From LMUY01 sp964235495 (GTDB lineage Bacteria > Pseudomonadota > Alphaproteobacteria > Acetobacterales > Acetobacteraceae), in the NCBI GenBank assembly GCA_964235495.1, contig CAXSAX010000003.1, forward strand, positions 57,995 through 121,994: a stretch of 64,000 nucleotides of DNA. The letters are read 5' to 3'. Below, piece by piece: positions 47,367-55,919 of the stretch. The position numbers and the translations under genes are program-made. Below the pieces are notes generated by a model. The model was given only the letters and a program-made list of their open reading frames with translations, ran no database searches and was not told the DNA's origin. How positions within the stretch are numbered: position 1 is the stretch's first letter; the number at the start of each line of letters is the position of its first letter.

Positions 47367-48898
47367 GCGACGCGGGCCTGGCCTGGATGGGTGATGTCGT
47401 GCATGGCGGCATCCAGCTTCGCCACCTGCTCGGGCGTCATGCGCAGGCCGAGCTTGCTGCGGCGCCATACGACGTCGGCGGCGGCGGTCGCCCACTCGGC
47501 CCGCATGAGGTATCGCACCTCCGCTTCCGTCAGATCCGCGCCGAACACCGTGCCGAGCGCCTCGGCCGAGTCCGCCGCGCCGAGCAAATCGTACGTGCGG
47601 GTGCCGTAGGCGCGCAACAGCCGGTGCAGCGTGGCAGGGGCCAGAAAGGGATATTGCCCGCGCAGCTTGCCGAGTTCCTGATCGAATCCGTCGATCGGGA
47701 AATCCCCGCCGGGCAGCGCGGCCTTGCCGGTCCAGCCAGCGGGCAGGCCCGGCGGGGCAGGCAAGTGGGACGCCAGCTTGGCCAATGCCGCTTCTGCCAG
47801 GCGACGGTAGGTGGTGATCTTGCCGCCGAACACGGAAAGCAGCGCGGGGCTGCCCTCCGGCGCGTCCAGGTCCAGCACGTAGTCCCGGGTCGCTTCCTGC
47901 GCCGCTGAGGCGCCGTCGTCGTAGAGCGGCCGAACGCCGGAGTAGGTCCACACAACTTGGTCGGGCGTGACCGGCTGCTTCAGGTACTCGGTGGCGCAAC
48001 GGCAGAGATAGGCGATCTCGTCCGCAGAGGCCTCGGCGAGCGCCGGGTCGCCTTGGTAGTCGCCGTCCGTGGTGCCGATGAGGGAGAAGTCGCGCTCGTA
48101 GGGGATCACGAAGAAGATGCGGTTGTCGGCGTTTTGGAAGATGTAGCATTGATCGCCGTCATACAGCTTGCGGACGACGATGTGGCTGCCTTTGACCATG
48201 CGCACGCGTGCGGACGTGTTGGCGCGCACCACGCCGCGCAGCACGTCGCCCACCCAAGGGCCGGCCGCGTTCACCACGGCGCGGGCGCGCACGGTGCGGC
48301 GCTCCCCGCTGGCGACGTCCAGCATCTGCAAGGTCCAGACCCCGTCCGCCCGGTCGGCGCTGACGCAGCGGGTGCGCAGGGCGACGGCGGCGCCGCGGGC
48401 GGCGGCGTCCATCGCGTTGAGCACCACCAGGCGCGAATCCTCCACCCAGCAGTCGGAGTACTCGAAGCCGAGGGTGAACTCGGGCTTCAGCGGTGCGCCT
48501 ACCGGATCATGCCGCAGGCGCATGGTGCGGGTGGCGGGCAAGCGCTTGCGGCCGCCGAGATGGTCATACATCAGCAGGCCGAGCCGCAGCAGCCAGGCCG
48601 GGCGCAGGCCCTTGTGGTGCGGCAGCACGAAGCGCAGCGGCCAGATGATGTGCGGGGCGATGCCCCACAGCACCTCTCGCTCCATCAGCGCCTCGCGCAC
48701 CAGGCGGAACTTCTTGTGCTCCAAGTAGCGCAATCCGCCATGCACCAGCTTGGTGGAAGAGGAGGAAGTGGCGGAGGCCAGGTCTTTGGCTTCGCACAGC
48801 GTCACCGACCAGCCGCGCCCGGCGGCATCGCGCGCGATGCCGCTGCCGTTGATGCCGCCGCCGATGATGGCGAGGTCGTAGATACTGGGGGCAGGCAT
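47363..48898 (-). CDS. glpD: Aerobic glycerol-3-phosphate dehydrogenase
   Basis: A 511-residue FAD-dependent, membrane-peripheral enzyme that oxidises glycerol-3-phosphate to dihydroxyacetone phosphate and reduces quinone. The FAD Rossmann motif DLAIIGGGINGSGIARDAAG lies at the N-terminus, followed by ASATSSSSTKLVHGGLRYLE, a GlpD signature. The C-terminal domain (EVRYLMRAEWATAAADVVWRR) is also typical. ATG 48898 was chosen because it opens directly on the FAD motif; the frame continues to TTG 48976. It is the first gene of the glp operon; no glpR regulator gene is adjacent. Confidence 0.96.
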   Translation of the reverse strand: MPAPSIYDLAIIGGGINGSGIARDAAGRGWSVTLCEAKDLASATSSSSTKLVHGGLRYLEHKKFRLVREALMEREVLWGIAPHIIWPLRFVLPHHKGLRPAWLLRLGLLMYDHLGGRKRLPATRTMRLRHDPVGAPLKPEFTLGFEYSDCWVEDSRLVVLNAMDAAARGAAVALRTRCVSADRADGVWTLQMLDVASGERRTVRARAVVNAAGPWVGDVLRGVVRANTSARVRMVKGSHIVVRKLYDGDQCYIFQNADNRIFFVIPYERDFSLIGTTDGDYQGDPALAEASADEIAYLCRCATEYLKQPVTPDQVVWTYSGVRPLYDDGASAAQEATRDYVLDLDAPEGSPALLSVFGGKITTYRRLAEAALAKLASHLPAPPGLPAGWTGKAALPGGDFPIDGFDQELGKLRGQYPFLAPATLHRLLRAYGTRTYDLLGAADSAEALGTVFGADLTEAEVRYLMRAEWATAAADVVWRRSKLGLRMTPEQVAKLDAAMHDITHPGQARVA

Positions 48899-48974
48899 GG
48901 CTTGGTGCGTTCCCTTGAGGGCCGATGTCGGCTCGGCTTGCCGCGCCACGCTATCGCGACGGAAATCGCACATC

Positions 48975-49002
48975 AAGCGAATAAAGCGAACACTAATCGA
49001 AA
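48975..49002. promoter_or_regulatory. Candidate DeoR/GlpR-type tandem operator upstream of glpD
   Basis: Three CGAA-cored direct repeats occur on the plus strand: AGCGAA at 48976-48981, AGCGAA at 48985-48990 and ATCGAA at 48996-49001. Tandem TTCG/CGAA repeats with 9-11 bp spacing are characteristic of DeoR-family regulators such as GlpR. The site is 77-104 bases upstream of the glpD ATG. Confidence 0.45.
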
Positions 49003-49008
49003 CTCGGC

Positions 49009-49030
49009 CCAGGCGGCATCACTCGCCTGG
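49009..49030. promoter_or_regulatory. Inverted repeat in the glpD-acyltransferase divergent region
   Basis: CCAGGCG (49009-49015) and CGCCTGG (49024-49030) are perfect 7-bp arms separated by 8 bases. It lies just beyond the tandem CGAA repeats and could be an operator for a dimeric regulator. Lack of a T-tract argues against a terminator. Confidence 0.4.
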
Positions 49031-49145
49031 CATAAACGATCCCCAATGTGGCCTATGAAGTTGACCATCACTGGAATTATGGAGTTTGGTGCATACGATC
49101 GCCCTCGTTTCGGCCGATGCTCCTGAAGCTCCATGAGGGACGACC

Positions 49146-50264
49146 GTGCCGCAAAAAGGGGAGATTCGTTGCCTGACCGGCTTGCGCGGCATGGCTGCGA
49201 TGCTCGTTGTGCTGCACCATTTCAGGCCCACGGACCGCTTTATGTTGCTGAATTCGTTCAGCCAGCATGGCTATTTGGGCGTTGACGCCTTCTTTGTCCT
49301 GAGCGGGTTCGTGATGGCTTACGTCCACCACGGCCGCAACGGACGGTGGGGCGAGTCTGGCGTGCTCCGCGGCTTCCTCATGCAGCGGGCGGGCCGGATC
49401 TATCCGCTCTACATCGTCCTGACGCTGGCCTGCATCCCCCTGGCGCTCGGTCGTCTGCTCCCGTTCAAGACGCCGCTGTCCATCGAAAAGATTGCCGAGA
49501 ATGCGTTGCTGATCCAGGGCTGGGGCTTGGACCTCGGCATCGATCCTCCAGGATGGTCGCTCAGCACCGAAGCCGCGGCCTACTTGCTGTTTCCGCTACT
49601 GCTTGCCGCGTCCCTGTCCCAGCGCCGCATCGTCATCGTCGGAACGGTTTGCGCCGTGTTGGCCGCCTACGTCGTGCTCGCCTCGCTGTCCGACGAAGCT
49701 TTTCAGGAAGTTGGCTGGCGCCATGGCGGGTTGAACATCTCAGAAACTCGGACCCTTGGGCCCGTCGTGCGCTGCGTCGCCGGGTTCACGCTCGGCCTCC
49801 TGACCTGGCGCGCGATGCAGGACGCGCGCTGGCGCCGGGTCGCATCGAGCGGCCTGCTCTGCTGGGCGACCAGCATGCTGCTGCTGGGCCTGCTGTTCCT
49901 GCGCAGCACGGATTTGGTCGCGCTGATGCTGATGCCTGTGCTGATCGGCTGCCTCGTCACGGAACGCTCCGCCGTCGTCCGAGCCCTGGCCTCCCGGCCG
50001 ATGCACCAGCTCGGCGTGTGGTCCTACGCGCTCTACCTGGTGCATTACCCCATGCTTGGGTTGCGCCGCGTCGCGATGGATGCGCTGGGCCAGGTCGGCA
50101 TCATGCAGGCCTCTGCGCTGGCCTGGGTTCTCGTCTTGGCCTGCATGATCGCTGCCGCCGCTTTGCTCAACCGCTTCGTGGAGCGCCCGGCGCAGCGCGC
50201 CATCAAGCGGTGGACTGGCCCGGCGCGGCATCCGGCAGGCCCGCCAGATGCCGCGCCGGCCTGA
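49146..50264 (+). CDS. Acyltransferase family 3 membrane protein (OafA-like)
   Basis: A 372-residue membrane protein with about ten helices. The N-terminus IRCLTGLRGMAAMLVVLHHF is the diagnostic block with catalytic His; GYLGVDAFFVLSGFVMAYV follows, and ALYLVHYPMLGLRRV near the end is also typical. Such proteins O-acetylate or succinylate surface polysaccharides, so it could modify the exopolysaccharide made upstream, though it is 20 kb away. GTG 49146 has a GAGGGA upstream. It stands alone between the divergent glp operon and the amidase gene. Confidence 0.87.
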   Translation: MPQKGEIRCLTGLRGMAAMLVVLHHFRPTDRFMLLNSFSQHGYLGVDAFFVLSGFVMAYVHHGRNGRWGESGVLRGFLMQRAGRIYPLYIVLTLACIPLALGRLLPFKTPLSIEKIAENALLIQGWGLDLGIDPPGWSLSTEAAAYLLFPLLLAASLSQRRIVIVGTVCAVLAAYVVLASLSDEAFQEVGWRHGGLNISETRTLGPVVRCVAGFTLGLLTWRAMQDARWRRVASSGLLCWATSMLLLGLLFLRSTDLVALMLMPVLIGCLVTERSAVVRALASRPMHQLGVWSYALYLVHYPMLGLRRVAMDALGQVGIMQASALAWVLVLACMIAAAALLNRFVERPAQRAIKRWTGPARHPAGPPDAAPA

Positions 50265-50354
50265 GGCGGATCGGGACGCGGCCGGGAAGCGGGCTTGCGC
50301 AGGGGGAACGGCTTGCGCCAGTCTGGCGCCTACGCACAGGAAGGCGGCGCAGCG

Positions 50355-51896
50355 ATGGACCATCCGCACGGGATCGACATCCTTGAACTCACCGTCGAGG
50401 CGGTCCAGGCCGGGTTCGCGCGCGGCACGTTCACCGCCGCCGAGCTGACGCAGGCGTTCATCGACCGGATCGCCACGTTCAACCCATCCTACAACGCCAT
50501 CATCTTCCACAATCCGGACGCCCTGGCGGACGCGGCGGAGATCGACCGCCGCCGGGCCGCCGGGGAGGCGCTCGGGCCGCTGGCCGGCGTGCCGGTGGTG
50601 GTGAAGGACCCGATGGACATGGTGGGCTTTCCCACCACCGCCGGCTGGGCGCCGTTGCACAGCGGCGCGGGCGGGGTGGACCTGATGCCCGCCACCGACT
50701 CCCCCGTGGTGGCGCGGATGCGGGCGGCCGGCGCGGTGATCCTCGGCAAGACCAACGTGCCCGTGCTGAGCCACACCGGCAGCCACGCCAACGACAGCTG
50801 GGCCGGCCCCACCTACAACGCCGCTGGGCGCGGCTTTCTGCCCGGCGGCAGCAGCGCCGGCACCGCGACCGCCGTGGCCGCCAGCCTGGCCGTGCTGGGG
50901 CTGGCGGAGGAGACCGGCGGCTCCATCCAGAACCCGGCCTCCGCGCAGGCGCTGGTCGGCCTCAAGCCGAGCTTCGCCCTGGTGCCCAACGCCGGGGTGA
51001 TGCCGCTTTCGGCCAACCGCGACGTGGTGGGGCCGATTGCCCGCTGCGTGCGGGACGCGGCGCTCACGCTGGACGTGCTGGCGGGCTACACAGCGGAGGA
51101 CCCGAAGACCATCGCCGGCGTCGGCCACCGGCCCAGGGGCGGCTATGCCTCGCTGCTGCGCGACGACGCGCTGGCGGGCAAGCGCATCGGGCTCTACGGC
51201 CCAGGCTGGCGCGACCAGCCGTTGTCCGAGGAGGCCGGCCGCCTGTACGGCCGCGCCCGGCAGGAGCTGGAGGCGCGCGGGGCGGTGCTGGTGGAGGACC
51301 CGTTCGCCGGGTCCGGCTTCGCGGCGCTGCGGCAGCCCGTGTCGGCCACGGTCGCGTTCGACGCGCGGGGGCTGGAATCCGTGCCGTACGACCTGCAGAA
51401 ATACCTTGAGCGCCTGGGTCCGGATGCCGCCCTGCGCAGCTTCGCCGCCTTCGCCGCCGCCACGGCCGCGCAGGACGCGTTCGGCCCGGGCGGCGTGCTG
51501 GGGTTCATGACGGCGCTGCCGCAGTTCGCCGCCTGCCTTGCCGACCCGGCCCGCCCGCCTGATCTGTCGGAGTTCATCGCGGCCAAGGAAGCCTATCTCG
51601 ACATCTTCGGAGCGGTGATGGCGCAGCACCGGCTGGATGCGCTGGCCTATCCGCAGATGCGCGGCGCGTTGCCGCCGCTGCACGGGACCCAAACGATCCA
51701 GGAGACGGTGGTGAGCGAGATCAACATCGCCGGGCTGCCCGCCGTCACCGTGCCCGCCGGCTACTACGAGTCCGGCGCGCCGTTCGGCCTGGTGTTCGTG
51801 GGGCCCCTGTGGAGCGAGGCCAGCCTGCTCGCCCTGGCCTACGACTATGAGACGGCCACCAAGCACCGCCGGGCGCCCACGCTCAGCGAGGGCTGA
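50355..51896 (+). CDS. Amidase-signature family amidase
   Basis: A 513-residue enzyme hydrolysing an amide to a carboxylic acid and ammonia. The catalytic triad is visible: Lys84 in VVVKD, Ser166 in PGGSSAGT and nucleophile Ser190 in ETGGSIQNP. The residue after GGS is Ile rather than the more common Ile/Val-Arg, and GSIQNPA replaces the usual GSIRxPA. It lacks a signal peptide, so it should act in the cytoplasm on an imported amide. ATG 50355 was chosen for its GGAAGG site; the frame opens at 50295. It lies 165 bases upstream of an amide-type ABC transporter. Confidence 0.88.
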   Translation: MDHPHGIDILELTVEAVQAGFARGTFTAAELTQAFIDRIATFNPSYNAIIFHNPDALADAAEIDRRRAAGEALGPLAGVPVVVKDPMDMVGFPTTAGWAPLHSGAGGVDLMPATDSPVVARMRAAGAVILGKTNVPVLSHTGSHANDSWAGPTYNAAGRGFLPGGSSAGTATAVAASLAVLGLAEETGGSIQNPASAQALVGLKPSFALVPNAGVMPLSANRDVVGPIARCVRDAALTLDVLAGYTAEDPKTIAGVGHRPRGGYASLLRDDALAGKRIGLYGPGWRDQPLSEEAGRLYGRARQELEARGAVLVEDPFAGSGFAALRQPVSATVAFDARGLESVPYDLQKYLERLGPDAALRSFAAFAAATAAQDAFGPGGVLGFMTALPQFAACLADPARPPDLSEFIAAKEAYLDIFGAVMAQHRLDALAYPQMRGALPPLHGTQTIQETVVSEINIAGLPAVTVPAGYYESGAPFGLVFVGPLWSEASLLALAYDYETATKHRRAPTLSEG

Positions 51897-51999
51897 CACC
51901 GCGCGCCGCCTCATGGCGGCGATTGGGGCAGGTGCAGGCGTGGGTGGCGCGGAGTTGAGCACCAGCCCGGCCTGAGCTGGGGCGCAAGGCGGGCGGCTC

Positions 52000-52015
52000 T
52001 GGCATCGGTCTTGCA
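52000..52015 (+). promoter_or_regulatory. Sigma-54 (-24/-12) promoter of the amide ABC transporter operon
   Basis: TGGCATCGGTCTTGCA matches the sigma-54 consensus TGGCAC-N5-TTGCA with correct GG-to-GC spacing and a single mismatch (T for C). Initiation would fall near 52026, giving a leader of about 36 bases to ATG 52062. A GGTGCA half-site like NtrC's lies further upstream, inside the same 165-base gap. Confidence 0.7.
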
Positions 52016-52061
52016 GGCCCATGCAGCATCGCGGCGCGGCGCGACCAGAAGGAGCTGACGC

Positions 52062-53306
52062 ATGGCGCTTACCGGACTCACGCGGCGCGGCGCATTGCGG
52101 TTCGGAGCGGCCCTCGCAACGGGTGCGTTGCCGACGCCGTTCCTCGCGCGCACTGCCCGCGCTGCCGACCCGATCAAGCTCGGCAGCCTGCTGGATGGCT
52201 CGGGCGCCATCGGCCTCGAGGGCTCGCGCATGATCCAGACCACCGAGTACGCGGTCGGCGTGCTGAACGAGGCCGGTGGGCTGCTGGGGCGGCCCATCCA
52301 GCTGATCCAGTACGACACGCAATCCTCCATGCAGCTCTACTCGCAGTTCGCGCAGCAGCTGGTGCTGAAGGACCGGGTGGACGTGATCCAGGGCGGCATC
52401 ACCTCGGCCTCCCGCGAGGCGATCCGGCCGACGCTTGACCGCTACAAGACGCTGTATTTCTACAACACCCAGTACGAGGGCGGCGTGTGCGACCGCAACG
52501 TGTTCTGCACCGGCACCACTCCGGCGCAGACCGTCAACCACGTCACCGCCTACGCGCTGAAGACCTGGGGCAAGAAGGGCTACATCGTCGCCGCCGACTA
52601 CAACTACGGCCAGATCACCGCCAAGTGGATGACCAAGTTCGTGCAGGACGGCGGCGGCAGCATCGCGCAGACCGACTTCTTCCCGCTGGACGTGACCAAC
52701 TTCTCCTCCGCCATTAGCCGCATCCAGCAGGCCTCGCCGGACTTCGTGCTGTCCGCCCTGGTCGGCGCCAACCACTCCGGCTTCTACCGCCAGTGGGACG
52801 CTGCGGGCATGAAGCCTAAGATTCCGCTGGGCTCCACCGTGTTCGGCCTGGGCAACGAGCTGACCAGCATGGACCCATCCACCACGGACGGCATCGTCAC
52901 CAGCTTCGGCTGGTACAACGACCTCGACACGGCGGAGAGCCAGGCCTTCGTCCACGGGATGCAAGCCAAGTACGGCGCCGGCGTCACCGACCTCGGCGAA
53001 CTCGACTCCGCCACCTACGAGGGCATCATGCTCTGGGCCGAGGGCGTGAGGAAGGCCGGCTCGGTGGAACGGGACAAGGTGATCGCGGCGCTGGAGGGCG
53101 GCGTCAGCATCCAGGGCCCCTCCGGCCATGTCAGCATGGACCCGGCGACCCACCACACGATCCGCAACGCCTACCTTGCCCAGCCCAAGGCGCGCCGCTG
53201 GGAGATCATGGCGACCTACCCCGACCAGTTCCCCGGCGACACCGGCGGCGCGTGCGACCTGCTCAAGGCGCCCGCCACCAACAAGCAGTTTGTGCCCAGC
53301 ATCTAG
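52062..53306 (+). CDS. Amide/urea-type ABC transporter substrate-binding protein
   Basis: A 414-residue periplasmic protein of the Leu/Ile/Val-binding type-1 fold (Peripla_BP_5). A twin-arginine signal (LTRRGALRFGAALATG) ends near ARAADP. Mature motifs IKLGSLLDGSGAIGLEG and DRVDVIQGGITSASREAIRP are those of the UrtA/FmdD/AmiC branch that bind urea or short amides; the second half has the YNYGQITAKWMTKF block. A good AAGGAG precedes ATG 52062. It heads a five-gene transporter operon and is the likely first gene read from the sigma-54 promoter. Substrate is inferred, not shown. Confidence 0.88.
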   Translation: MALTGLTRRGALRFGAALATGALPTPFLARTARAADPIKLGSLLDGSGAIGLEGSRMIQTTEYAVGVLNEAGGLLGRPIQLIQYDTQSSMQLYSQFAQQLVLKDRVDVIQGGITSASREAIRPTLDRYKTLYFYNTQYEGGVCDRNVFCTGTTPAQTVNHVTAYALKTWGKKGYIVAADYNYGQITAKWMTKFVQDGGGSIAQTDFFPLDVTNFSSAISRIQQASPDFVLSALVGANHSGFYRQWDAAGMKPKIPLGSTVFGLGNELTSMDPSTTDGIVTSFGWYNDLDTAESQAFVHGMQAKYGAGVTDLGELDSATYEGIMLWAEGVRKAGSVERDKVIAALEGGVSIQGPSGHVSMDPATHHTIRNAYLAQPKARRWEIMATYPDQFPGDTGGACDLLKAPATNKQFVPSI

Positions 53307-53318
53307 GGCCGCGGCGCC

Positions 53319-54185
53319 ATGGACCTCGCCGGCCTGCTCGCCTTTAACGTGCTCACCGCCGTCGCCACGCTGGTGCTGATCACGCTCGGCCTGGGGGTGA
53401 TCTACGGCATGATGCGCATCATCAACCTCGCCCACGGCGAGTTCATGATGCTGGGCGCCTACACCGCCGTCATCGCCAGCCAGAACGGGGTGAACATCTG
53501 GCTGTCCATGCTGGTGCTGCCGCCGTTGGTGGTGGGCCTGGCGGGCCTCGCGCTGGAGCGTACGCTGATCCGCTTCCTGTACGGCCGCATCATCGACACT
53601 ATGCTCGCCACGTGGGGCGTCAGCCTGGCGCTGATCGGCCTGATGTCGACGCTGTTCGGCAACGTGGTGCGCGCCGCCCCCATGCCGGTCGGCGGTTTCG
53701 GCATTGGGCGCTACGGCGCGAGCCTGTATGGCCTGGTCATCGTGGCGGCGGCGCTGGCCGGGCTGGCCGGCATGCTGCTGCTGCTGCGCGCCACCAAGTT
53801 CGGCCTGGTGCTGCGCGCCACCATGCAGAACCCGACCATGGCGGCGGCGCTCGGCGTGTCGCCGCCGGCCATCTACATGGCGGCGTTCGCGCTCGGCTCC
53901 GCCCTGGCCGGGCTCGCGGGCGGCGTGCTGGCGCCGATCTCGGGCGTCTCGCCGGGCATGGGCAGCGCCTACATCGCACGCGCCTTCATCACCGTGCTGG
54001 GCGGCGGGCCGGCCATCATCACCGGCACCGGCCTCGCCTCCTCGCTGTTCGGCGTGATCGACGAGCTGGTGTCGTTCCAGACCACGCCCATCCTCGGCGA
54101 CGTGGCGCTGCTGGCCGCCGCCGTGCTGATGATCCGCATCCTGCCTCAAGGCATCACCGGTCGCTTCCTGAGGCGCAGCCTATGA
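53319..54185 (+). CDS. Branched-chain amino acid/amide ABC permease (LivH type)
   Basis: A 288-residue permease with about eight hydrophobic helices. Typical LivH blocks are GLGVIYGMMRIINLAHGEFMMLGAY and GFGIGRYGASLYGLVIVAAA, together with AAALGVSPPAIYMAAFALGSALAG and the closing LGGGPAIITGTGLASSLFGV. It forms half of the channel with the LivM-type protein that overlaps it (ATGA). It follows the substrate-binding gene by 12 bases. The cargo should be the same amide or urea-like compound; a branched-chain amino acid cannot be excluded from sequence alone. Confidence 0.9.
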   Translation: MDLAGLLAFNVLTAVATLVLITLGLGVIYGMMRIINLAHGEFMMLGAYTAVIASQNGVNIWLSMLVLPPLVVGLAGLALERTLIRFLYGRIIDTMLATWGVSLALIGLMSTLFGNVVRAAPMPVGGFGIGRYGASLYGLVIVAAALAGLAGMLLLLRATKFGLVLRATMQNPTMAAALGVSPPAIYMAAFALGSALAGLAGGVLAPISGVSPGMGSAYIARAFITVLGGGPAIITGTGLASSLFGVIDELVSFQTTPILGDVALLAAAVLMIRILPQGITGRFLRRSL

Positions 54186-55204
54186 CCGGCTGGCCCGGCT
54201 TCGCGGCGGTGGTGGCGGCCGGGCTCGCGCTGATGTTCGGCCTGCCGCAGGTGCTGGACCTGTTCGGCGTCGTGCAGGTCACCGTGTTCGCCGCCATGGC
54301 GATGTTCGCGCTCAGCCAGGGCTTCCTGTGGGGCTACGGCGGCATCATGTCGTTCGGCCAGGCGGCGTTCCTCGGGCTCGGCGGCTACGCCTACGCCGTG
54401 GCGGCCATCAACCTGGGCGAGAGCACGCTGCCGGTGCTGATCGCCGTGGCGGTGCCGATGCTGTTCGCCGCCCTGCTCGGCTACTTCATGTTCTACGGCC
54501 GCATCAGCGACGCCTACATCGGCGTGATCACGCTCACCGTGTCGGTCATCCTGTTCGAGCTGGTCAACTCCACCTCCGGCAGCGCCTACCGCATCGGCAG
54601 CGCCGAGCTGGGCGGCTTCAACGGCATGCCGGGAGTGCCGCCGCTCAACATGCCCGGCGACGCTGCCGACCCGCTCAGCCCCGAGCAGGTATGGTACGCC
54701 GCCATGGGCTCGCTGATCGCGGTCTATGCGCTGCTGCGGGCCATCCTCGCCAGCCGCTTCGGCCGGGTGGTGGTGGCCATCCGCGAGAACGAGACGCGCG
54801 CCATGCTGCTGGGCTACGACCCGCGGCTCTACAAGCTGCTCACCTTCATGATCGCCGCCGGGGTGGGCGGGCTGGCGGGCTGCCTGTTCACCAACTGGGG
54901 CGGCTTCATCAGCCCCACCGTGTTCGGCCTCACCATGTCGGCGCAGGTCATCATCTTCGTGCTGGTGGGCGGACTGGGCACCCTGATCGGGCCGATGCTG
55001 GGCGCGGTGGGGATTCAATACCTCATCATCCTCGCCGGGTCGCAGGGCACGGTCGATCCGAACTTGGGGCTCGGCGTGGTGCTGGTGGCCTTTGTGCTGC
55101 TGGTGCCGCAGGGCGTGGTGCCGGTGATCCGCGACCGGCTGCTGCCGCTGCGCCGCGCATCGGGAAGGCGTGCGCCGGCCGAGGTCGCGCAGGTGCCGCA
55201 GTGA
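54182..55204 (+). CDS. Branched-chain amino acid/amide ABC permease (LivM type)
   Basis: A 340-residue permease with about nine helices. Family blocks FLWGYGGIMSFGQAAFLGLGGYA, ISDAYIGVITLTVSVILFELVN and ATRAMLLGYDPRLYKLLTFMIAAGVGG (here NETRAMLLGYDPR) are all recognised, the last being the coupling loop. It ends with a short basic tail (RRASGRRAPAEVAQVPQ). It completes the transmembrane pore with the LivH-type protein. The GTG of the downstream ATPase overlaps its stop, so permease and ATPase synthesis are coupled. Confidence 0.9.
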   Translation: MTGWPGFAAVVAAGLALMFGLPQVLDLFGVVQVTVFAAMAMFALSQGFLWGYGGIMSFGQAAFLGLGGYAYAVAAINLGESTLPVLIAVAVPMLFAALLGYFMFYGRISDAYIGVITLTVSVILFELVNSTSGSAYRIGSAELGGFNGMPGVPPLNMPGDAADPLSPEQVWYAAMGSLIAVYALLRAILASRFGRVVVAIRENETRAMLLGYDPRLYKLLTFMIAAGVGGLAGCLFTNWGGFISPTVFGLTMSAQVIIFVLVGGLGTLIGPMLGAVGIQYLIILAGSQGTVDPNLGLGVVLVAFVLLVPQGVVPVIRDRLLPLRRASGRRAPAEVAQVPQ

Positions 55205-55917
55205 GCGCGCCGCTGCTGGAGGCGCGGGGCGTCACCATGCGCTTCGGCGGCGTGACCGCCGTGCAGTCGGTCGATCTCACGCTGCGCGAGGGCGAGCTGC
55301 GCTGCCTGATCGGCCCCAACGGCGCGGGCAAGAGCACGTTCTTCAAGGTGCTGACCGGCCAGCTCACCCCGACGGAAGGCAGCGTCCGGCTGCGCGGCCG
55401 CGACGTGGCGGGGGCCAACCCGCACGAGATCGCCCGGCTCGGTGTCGGCATCAAGACGCAGGTGCCCAACGTGTTCAACGGCCTGTCGGTGCGGGAGAAC
55501 GTGTTCATCGCCGCCGCCCGCCGCCGCTCCGCCCGGCAGGCGCGGGCGGTGGTGGAGCGCACCCTGGCCCGGCTGCAATTAGAGGCCATCGCGGAGCGCG
55601 TCGTGGGCCAGCTCGCCCATGGCCAGCGGCAATGGGTGGAGATCGCCACCGTGCTGGCGCAGGAGCCGCAGCTGATCCTGCTGGACGAGCCGGCCGCCGG
55701 CATGAACCATGCCGAGGTGGCGCGCACCGCCGGGCTGATCCGCGAGATCAACCGCACCCAGGCGCTCGTGGTGGTCGAGCACGACATGCAGTTCATCCGC
55801 ATGATCGCCACCACCGTGACCGTGTTCAACCGCGGCGCGGTGCTGATGGAGGACTCGGTGGAGCAGGTGCTGGCCGACCCCCGCGTGCGGGACGTGTACT
55901 TGGGAAAGGCGGCGTGA
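55201..55917 (+). CDS. ABC transporter ATP-binding protein (LivG/UrtD type)
   Basis: A 238-residue ATPase. Walker A is GPNGAGKSTFFK, the signature motif QLAHGQRQWVEIATVL (LSGGQ-equivalent, typical of LivG/UrtD), Walker B LILLDEPAAGMN and switch His VVVEHDMQFI. The LivG-like insertion KTQVPNVFNGLSVRENV is present. It energises the first amide transporter together with the LivF-type ATPase. GTG 55201 overlaps the permease stop (GTGA). The acyl-specific motif around AAGMNHAEVA is shared with amide and urea transporters. Confidence 0.9.
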   Translation: MSAPLLEARGVTMRFGGVTAVQSVDLTLREGELRCLIGPNGAGKSTFFKVLTGQLTPTEGSVRLRGRDVAGANPHEIARLGVGIKTQVPNVFNGLSVRENVFIAAARRRSARQARAVVERTLARLQLEAIAERVVGQLAHGQRQWVEIATVLAQEPQLILLDEPAAGMNHAEVARTAGLIREINRTQALVVVEHDMQFIRMIATTVTVFNRGAVLMEDSVEQVLADPRVRDVYLGKAA

Positions 55918-55919
55918 CC

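Noticed and set aside
49740..54149. 1469-codon open frame on the minus strand
   Set aside because: It runs antisense through the acyltransferase, amidase and transporter genes and its translation is His/Gln/Arg/Gly-rich with no recognisable domain. Long antisense frames are expected in such GC-rich coding DNA.
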